From an uncultured Roseburia sp. (GTDB lineage Bacteria; Bacillota; Clostridia; Lachnospirales; Lachnospiraceae): a stretch of 64,000 nucleotides of DNA. The translations under genes were made by a program, and so were the position numbers. Below are positions 43,981 through 51,463 of this stretch, piece after piece. The notes under the pieces were generated by a model. The model saw only the letters and a program-made list of their open reading frames with translations. It was not told the DNA's origin and ran no database searches. The stretch lies in assembly GCA_947567625.1 (NCBI GenBank), contig CANONN010000008.1:1-64000 (forward strand), given 5' to 3'. The stretch's first letter is position 1. Each line of letters begins with the position of its first letter.

Positions 43981-45063
43981 TTACACACAGCCCTCTTGTT
44001 GTGCACGATCAGAATAAAATTCTTTGATCTGCTTCTCCATACATCTGCGTACACTTTTATCCTGCACCCAGCATTTCGTCCACTCCACTGTTTTTTGCAC
44101 AGCTGTCTGTAGATTCCAGTGCGGTTTCCAGTCAAACGCCGCTTTCAACTTTGAGCAGTCCAGTCTGAGATAACCTGCTTCATGAGGGCCGTCGTCACAC
44201 TGGTTGACCCAGCGCAATCCTTCCCCCCAATACTGTACAAACAAGTCAACCAGCTTACCTGTCGCAAAACAATCCGTCTCATCCGGCCCAACATTATAGC
44301 AGTCTGCATAGCGAATGTTTTCATATTGCCTGGCCGCAATGACAAGATAGGCATGCAAGGGTTCAAGCACATGCTGATACGGCCTGACGGAATATGGATT
44401 CCGCACCACAATCTCTTTTTTAGCGATCGCGGCCCGCACACAATCTGGAATGATACGGTCATTGGCAAAATCACCGCCGCCGATTACGTTCCCAGCTCGC
44501 GCTGTCGAAACAGCAACGCCGCCCGTACTTTTATCTCCCAGGGCAAAGGCGTTTTTATAGCAGTTTGTAACTAACTCTGAACAGGATTTTGAATTGGAAT
44601 ACGGATCATAACCGTCTAACTCTTCATTTTCACGATAGCCCCAGACCCACTCCCTATTTTTGTATACCTTGTCTGTCGTCACATTCACAAAGGAACGGAC
44701 ATATTCACTCTGTCGGATACACTCTAAAATATTGACTGTCCCCAACACATTCGTCTCATATGTATAAGCGGGCTGCTGATAGCTGTCACGCACAATGGGC
44801 TGCGCCGCCAGGTGAAACACAATTTCCGGTTTTACCTCATCAAAAACCTTCTTGAGTAAATCCCTATCACGAATGTCTCCCTCATAGGAATGAATTTCAC
44901 GCTGCAAACCCGCGATCTCATAGAGTGCCGGATCAGTCGGCAGCCCGGATGCATAACCTGTTACGTCCGCTCCCGCCTCCAACAATAATTCACATAGCCA
45001 CGAGCCTTTAAAACCAGTGTGTCCCGTCACAAAAACCTTTTTTCCTCTATAAAATTCCAGCAT
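43981..45063 (-). CDS. rfbG: CDP-glucose 4,6-dehydratase
   Basis: 360 residues, extended SDR type: VFVTGHTGFKGSWLCELL, PEIVFHLAAQPIV, VNVTTDKVY, YDPYSNSKSCSELV (YxxxK) and STARAGNVIGGGDFANDRIIPD. It converts CDP-glucose to CDP-4-keto-6-deoxyglucose. The ATG at 45063 follows GGAG by about nine bases, and the gene directly abuts rfbH (stop at 45065). An ATG four codons upstream is possible. Confidence 0.93.
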   Translation of the reverse strand: MLEFYRGKKVFVTGHTGFKGSWLCELLLEAGADVTGYASGLPTDPALYEIAGLQREIHSYEGDIRDRDLLKKVFDEVKPEIVFHLAAQPIVRDSYQQPAYTYETNVLGTVNILECIRQSEYVRSFVNVTTDKVYKNREWVWGYRENEELDGYDPYSNSKSCSELVTNCYKNAFALGDKSTGGVAVSTARAGNVIGGGDFANDRIIPDCVRAAIAKKEIVVRNPYSVRPYQHVLEPLHAYLVIAARQYENIRYADCYNVGPDETDCFATGKLVDLFVQYWGEGLRWVNQCDDGPHEAGYLRLDCSKLKAAFDWKPHWNLQTAVQKTVEWTKCWVQDKSVRRCMEKQIKEFYSDRAQQEGCV

Positions 45064-45064
45064 A

Positions 45065-46414
45065 TCATTCTCCATCCCTGTGCTGTTTCAAAAACTCTTT
45101 TATCACTTTAACCATATAAGCCAGCTTCTCCTCCGTCATCCCCGGATAAACGCCAACCCAAAATGTGCGTTCCATAATCGTATCCGTATTGCATAGCTCT
45201 CCAACCACCCGGTATCCCTCGTTCGTCTGGCGCATCTCATCAAAACACGGATGTCTTAAAATATTCCCGGCGAACAAATTTCTGGTCTGCACATTTTGAC
45301 GCTCCAAATATTCAGTCAGTTCCGTCCTTGTAAACGGTGCGTCATCCGTCAAAGAAATTACAAACCCAAACCAACTGGGTTTCGCATCTTTCTTTGCTGT
45401 CGGCAAAATAAAGTACGGCGATACATGCTCCAGCTGATGGTAAAGATATTCCCAGTTCGCCCGCCTCTTTGCAGTAAACACATCAATCTTTTCTATTTGC
45501 GCACATCCGACTGCCGCCTGCATGTCTGTAGCTTTCAGATTATACCCAAAATGCGAATAGACATATTTATGGTCATATCCCTTTGGTAAAGTTCCATATT
45601 GGCCATCATAACGGTGGCCGCAAGTTCCGTCTCTTCCCGGTTCACACCAGCAGTCCCTTCCCCAGTCACGATAAGAACGAACCAGACGATGTAACAGAGG
45701 ATCATTCGTGTAAACGGCGCCACCCTCTCCCATCGTCAGATGATGCGGCGGATAAAAACTTGAAGTCCCAATGTGACCGATTGTTCCGGTCTTACACCAT
45801 TTGCCATTGATGAAATACTCTGACCCCAATGCATCGCAGTTATCTTCAATCATCCACAATCCATTCTCGTCACAAAACTCCCTCACTTCCCGCAGCGCAA
45901 ACGGGTTCCCCAGGGTATGTGCTATCATCACCGCTTTGGTCTTATCCGATAACGCCTCGCGAAGCATCGATACATCTATATTGTAATCGGGAATCGTCAC
46001 ATCGACAAAGACAGGTACTGCCCCATACTGTATGATCGGCGCAATCGTAGTCGGAAATCCTGCCGCCACGGTAATTACCTCATCGCCTTTTTTTATTCTC
46101 CTGTCATTTAACTTGCCGGATGTCAGCGCCATAAACGCCAACAAGTTTGCGGAAGACCCGGAATTGACCAGAGAACAATATTTTACATCTAAATAATTTG
46201 AAAGCTTTCGTTCAAATTCTAATGTATATCTTCCCGCCGTCAGCCAGAATTCCAGAGAGGAATCCACTAAATTCACCATTTCCGCCTCGTCATAAACTCT
46301 TCCCGCATAATTAACGCGTATCTTTTCCTGCGCCTGGCTCTTCTCCTGAACTGACTCCTTATAATATTCTCTTGTCAGTTCTAAAATCCTCCGCCTTATT
46401 TCTTCTGCTGCCAT
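45065..46414 (-). CDS. rfbH: CDP-4-keto-6-deoxyglucose 3-dehydrase (E1)
   Basis: 449 residues. It is a PLP/PMP and [2Fe-2S] enzyme. SSFYPPHHLTMGEGG carries His in place of the usual PLP-binding Lys, the signature of E1/ColD-type dehydrases. DWGRDCWCEPGRDGTC supplies the Fe-S cysteines. It removes the C3 hydroxyl on the way to 3,6-dideoxyhexoses and needs an electron-donating reductase (E3; AscD/RfbI), which I do not find in this window. Confidence 0.93.
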   Translation of the reverse strand: MAAEEIRRRILELTREYYKESVQEKSQAQEKIRVNYAGRVYDEAEMVNLVDSSLEFWLTAGRYTLEFERKLSNYLDVKYCSLVNSGSSANLLAFMALTSGKLNDRRIKKGDEVITVAAGFPTTIAPIIQYGAVPVFVDVTIPDYNIDVSMLREALSDKTKAVMIAHTLGNPFALREVREFCDENGLWMIEDNCDALGSEYFINGKWCKTGTIGHIGTSSFYPPHHLTMGEGGAVYTNDPLLHRLVRSYRDWGRDCWCEPGRDGTCGHRYDGQYGTLPKGYDHKYVYSHFGYNLKATDMQAAVGCAQIEKIDVFTAKRRANWEYLYHQLEHVSPYFILPTAKKDAKPSWFGFVISLTDDAPFTRTELTEYLERQNVQTRNLFAGNILRHPCFDEMRQTNEGYRVVGELCNTDTIMERTFWVGVYPGMTEEKLAYMVKVIKEFLKQHRDGE

Positions 46415-46427
46415 GCTACCCTCCCGT

Positions 46428-47204
46428 TTAAGCTTCCCATATTTTCCACGGCGCCTGTCCGTTCTGCCACATGGTTTCCAATTGTTCCTTGTCTCTTTTG
46501 GTATCTACGCATTGCCAAAATCCGTGATGCTTATAGCTGATAAGCTCTCCTTCTCTAGCTAAAGTCTCCAGCGGTTCCTGCTCGAATACCGTGCTATCAT
46601 CCTTCAAATATCGAAAAACTTCCGGTCCGACTACCATAAACCCACCGTTAATCCAGCCCGTATCCGCTTTACTCTTTTCCCGAAATGACAGTACCCGATC
46701 CCCGTCCAAATCCATTACGCCAAATCTTCCTTCCGGCTGAACTGCTGTCAATGTGATCATCTTGCCATGGCTTGTATGAAATGCGATCAATTTGTTTATG
46801 TCAACATCAGACACCCCGTCCCCATAAGTGAGACAAAACGGTTCATTATCTATGTATTTTTGAATTCGCTTAATTCTGCCGCCCGTCATAGTATCCAGTC
46901 CGGTATCGATCACCGTCACTTTCCACGGTTCTATATATCGGTTATGCACCTGGATCTGTTGTCCGTCTGTAAAATCAAACGTGATATCGCTGTTGTGAAT
47001 AAAAGCATCTGCAAACCATTGCTTAATCACATGCTGTTTATAGCCGGCACAAATGATAAATTCATTGATTCCGTAATGAGAATAAATCTTCATAATATGC
47101 CACAAAATCGGCTTTTCTCCTATCTCAATCATTGGTTTCGGCCGCAGATGAGACTCCTCTGATATTCTACTCCCGTACCCACCCGCCAAAAGAACTGCTT
47201 TCAT
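46428..47204 (-). CDS. rfbF: Glucose-1-phosphate cytidylyltransferase
   Basis: 258 residues. MKAVLLAGGYGSRISEES with LRPKPMIEIGEKPILWHI is the nucleotide and metal loop; LTYGDGVSDVDI and the C-terminal FWQCVDTKRDKEQLE are family-specific. It makes CDP-glucose, the entry of the dideoxyhexose route. 13-16 bp gaps to its neighbours show that the four dideoxyhexose genes are one transcription unit. Confidence 0.93.
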   Translation of the reverse strand: MKAVLLAGGYGSRISEESHLRPKPMIEIGEKPILWHIMKIYSHYGINEFIICAGYKQHVIKQWFADAFIHNSDITFDFTDGQQIQVHNRYIEPWKVTVIDTGLDTMTGGRIKRIQKYIDNEPFCLTYGDGVSDVDINKLIAFHTSHGKMITLTAVQPEGRFGVMDLDGDRVLSFREKSKADTGWINGGFMVVGPEVFRYLKDDSTVFEQEPLETLAREGELISYKHHGFWQCVDTKRDKEQLETMWQNGQAPWKIWEA

Positions 47205-47220
47205 ACTTACTTAACCTCCG

Positions 47221-48141
47221 TTAAAATTCGCCGTTTCGTTTACACTCCTCAAACAGCTTTCTCACGCCTTCCTCAAAAGAAATCTCCGGCCTGAAATCAA
47301 AATCCTCATAGAAACTATTGACGTCAAACTCATCATAGCGCAACGCGATTCCCATAAAAGGAACCGCCCCAAAATTGAGCTTTCCTTTATAATCGAGTAT
47401 TGTTTTCATGCGCAGTACAAATTCTTTTAAGGGATACTGTTTTTGATTTCCGATATAGTACTTTTTGTACGGCCGCCCCGCTTCTGCGATCTGTATCACC
47501 ATTTCGACGGCGTCTGTGATATAAATAAAATCGTAGAGCTGGCTGCCTTCCGTCAGGTCAACGCTTTCACATGTACCCATTTTGCGCACCATACTGTTGA
47601 TGAAACGAGGCGTTTTCTCTCCCTCCCCATAAATATTCGATATGATTACAGGCAAAAACTCTAACTGATACGATTTCGCAAACAATTCCGTCATCATATG
47701 CGCCGTCAATTTGGAAGCGCTATAGATATTTTGTATGCCAAACTCCGCCGCATTGTCCCCGATGAGATTATTGAGACAGTCAAATTCCATAATGCTGCCA
47801 AAATACACAAATCTGGGAATCTTTAATTCTTGCGTCAGCTTTACATAATCACAGGATACGCGCACATTTTCCAGCTGAACCCCGATATCGGACCGCAAAC
47901 TGCCGGAGGTTCCGCTCCAAGCGAGATCGAAAAAGACATCGGGCGGCATCTGTATTGCCCTAAGAAGCTCTTGCGTCGACCCGCACAATTCTCGGTAGCT
48001 GGGATGTCGGAACACAGCCTGCTTATTTTTTGTGATATTATAAACAAAACACCCCTTTTCCAGTAAACGCTTTACCAGCGCTTGTCCAAGAAAACCATTT
48101 CCTCCCGCGACAACTGCGCACTGCACGATATCATCTCCCAT
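47221..48141 (-). CDS. NAD-dependent epimerase/dehydratase-family SDR (CDP-sugar reductase candidate)
   Basis: 306 residues: AVVAGGNGFLGQALVKRL cofactor loop, PRFVYFGSIMEFDC, IYSASKLTAHM (YxxxK) and IISNIYGEGEK. SDRs in this position of dideoxyhexose clusters (AscF/RfbJ/RfbS) reduce the C4 ketone to give ascarylose, abequose or paratose. Sequence alone does not tell which product; the neighbouring epimerase argues for an L-sugar. It might alternatively epimerise an unrelated nucleotide sugar. Confidence 0.72.
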   Translation of the reverse strand: MGDDIVQCAVVAGGNGFLGQALVKRLLEKGCFVYNITKNKQAVFRHPSYRELCGSTQELLRAIQMPPDVFFDLAWSGTSGSLRSDIGVQLENVRVSCDYVKLTQELKIPRFVYFGSIMEFDCLNNLIGDNAAEFGIQNIYSASKLTAHMMTELFAKSYQLEFLPVIISNIYGEGEKTPRFINSMVRKMGTCESVDLTEGSQLYDFIYITDAVEMVIQIAEAGRPYKKYYIGNQKQYPLKEFVLRMKTILDYKGKLNFGAVPFMGIALRYDEFDVNSFYEDFDFRPEISFEEGVRKLFEECKRNGEF

Positions 48142-48174
48142 CCTGTTTTTATCCTTGCTGCAATTTCCAAAAAA

Positions 48175-48711
48175 CTACAGATAAAACGGCGATTGAAAAT
48201 CCGCAAACTTCACAAATGTTTGGTCTCTCTCCGAAAGAATCGGCGTTTTCGTATTCCAATCATAGCCTATACTGTCCCAGCGTATGCCCGTATCACTCTG
48301 CGGGGCATAGCCGGAGGAGACATAGTAAAGCATTAGCGTATCATCGCACAGAGTGCGAAATCCATGCGCAAAGCCGCAGGGAATATATAATGCTTTTGCC
48401 TCTTCGCCGCACAGACGGATAGAGAAGCATTTCCCGTATGTTTCGCTGCCTTTTCTTAAATCCAATATAACGTCCACAATCTCGCCGCGAAGTACATGGA
48501 CAATTTTTTCATGTTCATGCGGCGGAAGCTGAAAATGCATGCCGCGAATGACATCCTTTTGCGAAACCGAGTAATAGGATTCCTCAATCCGCGTATGGAT
48601 ACCAAATCGTTCCAGATTATCCCTGTTATAAATCTTCGTAAAGCTTCCCCTCGCATCGCCGTTATGAAACAGGTCAAGCACCTGCACACCCTTAAAATCT
48701 TCTATTGCCAT
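48175..48711 (-). CDS. RmlC-like (dTDP-4-dehydrorhamnose 3,5-epimerase family) epimerase
   Basis: 178 residues of cupin type: ARGSFTKIYNRDNLERFG, YYSVSQKDVIRGMHFQLPPHEH split over residues 47-68, IVHVLRGEIVDVILDLRKGS, and YIPCGFAHGF with the catalytic and metal-like His residues. AscE, the C5 epimerase of CDP-ascarylose synthesis, belongs to this family. Located next to rfbF/G/H, it suggests inversion of a CDP-4-keto sugar. ATG at 48711 with GGGGAG upstream. Confidence 0.85.
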   Translation of the reverse strand: MAIEDFKGVQVLDLFHNGDARGSFTKIYNRDNLERFGIHTRIEESYYSVSQKDVIRGMHFQLPPHEHEKIVHVLRGEIVDVILDLRKGSETYGKCFSIRLCGEEAKALYIPCGFAHGFRTLCDDTLMLYYVSSGYAPQSDTGIRWDSIGYDWNTKTPILSERDQTFVKFADFQSPFYL

Positions 48712-48725
48712 AGCTCCCCTCATTT

Positions 48726-49805
48726 CTAATCCGGCACAGCCTGTTTCCATTTTTTGATAAACTTTTCTTTATTTCTCAGATAAACGCGATCAGCGCCCGG
48801 TACTACGCCGTAGGTCACATTCTCATAATGGACAAACCGAAACCGCGCGTCCAAAACTACCCGATAGCCTCTTTTTTTCACTTCACAATAGAGATCTAAA
48901 TCCTCAAACCACGCCGGAATATAGCGTTCGTCATAACCGCCAATCTCTTCCCACAGGCTTCTTCTGACTGCCATACATGCAGCGCAGTTATAATCAATAT
49001 CAAAAACGCCCTCCTGGTAAGTATCGTTACCGCGAAGCTCCCCAACCTCCGTCATAAAACAGCCGTACGATAATCCGCCGATATCCCAGCCGTAACACGC
49101 GCCTCCAATATTGCCGACCGTTGCGTCATGCTCAAAATCCTCGACCAAAAAGTCCAGCCAATAATCGGTAACGATACGCACGTCATTCGATAGAAGGATA
49201 AGATATTCCCCGCGCGCCTGCTTTGCGGTTTCGTTACAGTTGCGCAGATAACCGATATCTGTCGGGTTATGTATCACTTTCACATTTTCTACATACGCCT
49301 CCATATTGCGCGTCTCGTCCTGCGACACGTTGTCACCGACAATCAGCTCATAGGCAATATTGGTCTTACACGCCAACAGGGATTTTAAACATTCATAGGT
49401 GTATTTCCAGCCATTGTGCGTTGTGAGAATAATTGACACTTTCGGCTGATCTGCTTTCGGAAAAATCAGCCTGTCATAGGTGTCATTTTTCTTTAAAAAG
49501 AGGTCTTTAAAAAGTACGACATTACAAAATCCCATTTCACCGAGTTGTGCGCTCATCTCTTTAAAAAAGTTGCTGGCAGCTACAACAACCGTATCCTGTG
49601 GGTCACACTCCCGCAGTTTCTCCGGTGAAATTATTTCATATCCCCCTACCTTTTGCCCGTCCTTCTCTTTATCATTATCGCAAAGGCACGCTATGCCAAC
49701 TTCATGCTCCCGCAAAATATCAATCACTTTTTTACCGATATAACCCGCTCCAAATATTACAATTTTTTTGCCGGTATCAGCTTGCTCTTTCAAATAATTC
49801 AACAT
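48726..49805 (-). CDS. Family 2 glycosyltransferase with N-terminal Rossmann-like domain
   Basis: 359 residues. Residues 12-105 are a Rossmann-like unit (KKIVIFGAGYIGKKVIDIL, IACLCDNDKEKDG, TVVVAASNFFKEM). Residues 120-340 are a GT2 domain with KVSIILTTHNGW, LIVGDNVSQDET, LLSNDVRIVTDYWL and YIPAWFEDLDLYCEVKKRG, similar to rhamnosyltransferase-like GT2 proteins. No membrane helix. Its stop region lies 14 bp upstream of the epimerase gene start, and its start overlaps the WbsX gene end by seven bases. Confidence 0.83.
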   Translation of the reverse strand: MLNYLKEQADTGKKIVIFGAGYIGKKVIDILREHEVGIACLCDNDKEKDGQKVGGYEIISPEKLRECDPQDTVVVAASNFFKEMSAQLGEMGFCNVVLFKDLFLKKNDTYDRLIFPKADQPKVSIILTTHNGWKYTYECLKSLLACKTNIAYELIVGDNVSQDETRNMEAYVENVKVIHNPTDIGYLRNCNETAKQARGEYLILLSNDVRIVTDYWLDFLVEDFEHDATVGNIGGACYGWDIGGLSYGCFMTEVGELRGNDTYQEGVFDIDYNCAACMAVRRSLWEEIGGYDERYIPAWFEDLDLYCEVKKRGYRVVLDARFRFVHYENVTYGVVPGADRVYLRNKEKFIKKWKQAVPD

Positions 49806-50896
49806 GTGCCCGTTTCCTCTCCAATAGCTTTTTTTACCGCTTTCAGATAGCCGTATCCATTTTTTTCATCCGGTTCGAGATAGGTGCCCTCTCCCCATTC
49901 ATTCCAGGCGTTGATAAATATAAATTCATTTCCCAATTTTCTGCTATTTTTCACTTGCCTCTCAAAATAAGCGCCAAATCCTTTTGGCGAGGCGCCGGCA
50001 AACACCAGCGTAGGATCTTTTTTGCGCCTAGCGGTATTATCCCAATCCACAAAAGCTCCCAAATATCTCGGTTTATCTGCGGCGGCGTAATGCTTGGTGC
50101 GCTCTGTCATATTCCGATAAAACCTCCGATAATCATAGATTGGCAAACGGCAACAAAGCGGCGCATGTCGCCAGCTCTTTATGATTTCTCCCGCGGTCAC
50201 GGGATAACGGTCATGATAACAGTCCATGCTGTAAAACGGTTCAAATTCAAACGACGCATCAAAGCCCATGATATCCCGCTGACCCACATAATGTCTGGTA
50301 TCAATAAAAAAAATTCCCTTCAGTCCGTTTTGGCGGGCCTGACCATTCATGAATTCCATCATGGCCGCACATCTTGGTATATCCATGGACCGATAAATCA
50401 AAAACAAGGGTTTTCCGTCTTTTTTTATGTATCTTGGGTCGCGAAAATACGGCAGCAAATACTCAAAATGCGCCCTCCAGTCGTCTTCTCCTCCATAGTT
50501 CTGGCGCATAATAATGGTCTTTCCCTCCTGATCACCCAACCACTTCTTGGACCAGGAACCATTCGCCCAGGAAAAACAATAATGAAAATTTTTATCCGGC
50601 AGATTTAAAATGTTTTCCACCGGTTTTTCCAGCAATTTTTTCCCGCAAAACCAATAGTGGTAGATACAGAATCCATAGATGCCGTATGCCTTTGCCAACT
50701 TCATCTGCGCCGACATCACTCCTTGTTCCAATAAATTATAGTAATGATGGCCGAGCGGAACCCTTGGCTGGTTGTGTCCCCAAAACAACGGTTGGGCTGT
50801 TTTTACATTGGTCCACTCGGTAAAACCTTTTCCCCAAAAACGATTATTTTCCGGTATCTCGTGATATTGCGGCAGATAAAACGCTAAAGCTTTCAT
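49799..50896 (-). CDS. WbsX-type (GH99-like) glycan protein (2)
   Basis: 365 residues. MKALAFYLPQYHEIPENNRFW, GFTEWTNVKTAQPLFWGH, FCIYHYWFCGKKLLEKP and FIFINAWNEWGEGTYLEPDE match the WbsX protein at 41261-42784 over the whole catalytic part, but this copy lacks the Rossmann tail. The tail-like domain is encoded separately by the gene immediately upstream (50944-51459). The start at 50896 has GAGGAAG nine bases upstream. Confidence 0.82.
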   Translation of the reverse strand: MKALAFYLPQYHEIPENNRFWGKGFTEWTNVKTAQPLFWGHNQPRVPLGHHYYNLLEQGVMSAQMKLAKAYGIYGFCIYHYWFCGKKLLEKPVENILNLPDKNFHYCFSWANGSWSKKWLGDQEGKTIIMRQNYGGEDDWRAHFEYLLPYFRDPRYIKKDGKPLFLIYRSMDIPRCAAMMEFMNGQARQNGLKGIFFIDTRHYVGQRDIMGFDASFEFEPFYSMDCYHDRYPVTAGEIIKSWRHAPLCCRLPIYDYRRFYRNMTERTKHYAAADKPRYLGAFVDWDNTARRKKDPTLVFAGASPKGFGAYFERQVKNSRKLGNEFIFINAWNEWGEGTYLEPDEKNGYGYLKAVKKAIGEETGTC

Positions 50897-50943
50897 GTGA
50901 TTTCTTCCTCGCTCTTTGATCGACAAACATTTGGCAGCGCCGA

Positions 50944-51459
50944 TTACAGATAATAGACAACATCGGACAGGGACAGGATATCGGCCTTTGTCCTCCCGCG
51001 CAACAGCTCGTAAATCTCTTCATATGCCTGCAGTACTGTCACGACAATAACATCCACCTCCGTATCGATCTCCTCCACGTTTAAAACCGGAATTCCCAGG
51101 ATTTCTCCCCCTTCTTCCTGATCAATAAAAAATTTTACCGAAAGTCCGGCGCCGCACAATTCTTCGCATAATCTCTGCCCAAAATTGCCGCCGCCGTAGA
51201 TCGCGATTGTTTTCCAGTTTCTCATGCGAAAAAAATCGCCTAAATCCTTATGGTGATTTTTCAAAAATATCCACTGACATGCCAGCTCATAGTAGCTCTG
51301 CATCTTTTTTAGTTCTCTCTTCGTATGGGAAAGTTTACCGGACAATGCCCGATAAAATGTCTTTGCACATAAAACCCCGCACAAATTTAGCAATAGCAGC
51401 AGGACAACTGCACTATAGGATGGTTTTCGTTTTTCATATTCCGTATCCGGCTTTTTCAT
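50944..51459 (-). CDS. Membrane-anchored stand-alone Rossmann-like protein
   Basis: 171 residues. A basic N-terminus is followed by one membrane helix (about 15-33, YSAVVLLLLLNLCGVLCA), a helical linker (YYELACQWIFLKNHHKDLGDFF) and a Rossmann-like domain (TIAIYGGGNFGQRLCEELC, VKFFIDQEEGGEILG, DVIVVTVLQAYEEIYELL). The linker plus domain correspond residue by residue to the C-terminal part of the WbsX protein at 41261-42784. The cytoplasmic domain would be tethered to the membrane, perhaps as a docking partner for the tail-less WbsX protein encoded next. Confidence 0.7.
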   Translation of the reverse strand: MKKPDTEYEKRKPSYSAVVLLLLLNLCGVLCAKTFYRALSGKLSHTKRELKKMQSYYELACQWIFLKNHHKDLGDFFRMRNWKTIAIYGGGNFGQRLCEELCGAGLSVKFFIDQEEGGEILGIPVLNVEEIDTEVDVIVVTVLQAYEEIYELLRGRTKADILSLSDVVYYL

Positions 51460-51463
51460 GTAT

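Noticed and set aside
49598-50608. 336-codon open frame on the plus strand
   Set aside because: Antisense to the GT2 and WbsX genes; both minus-strand products have conserved motifs.
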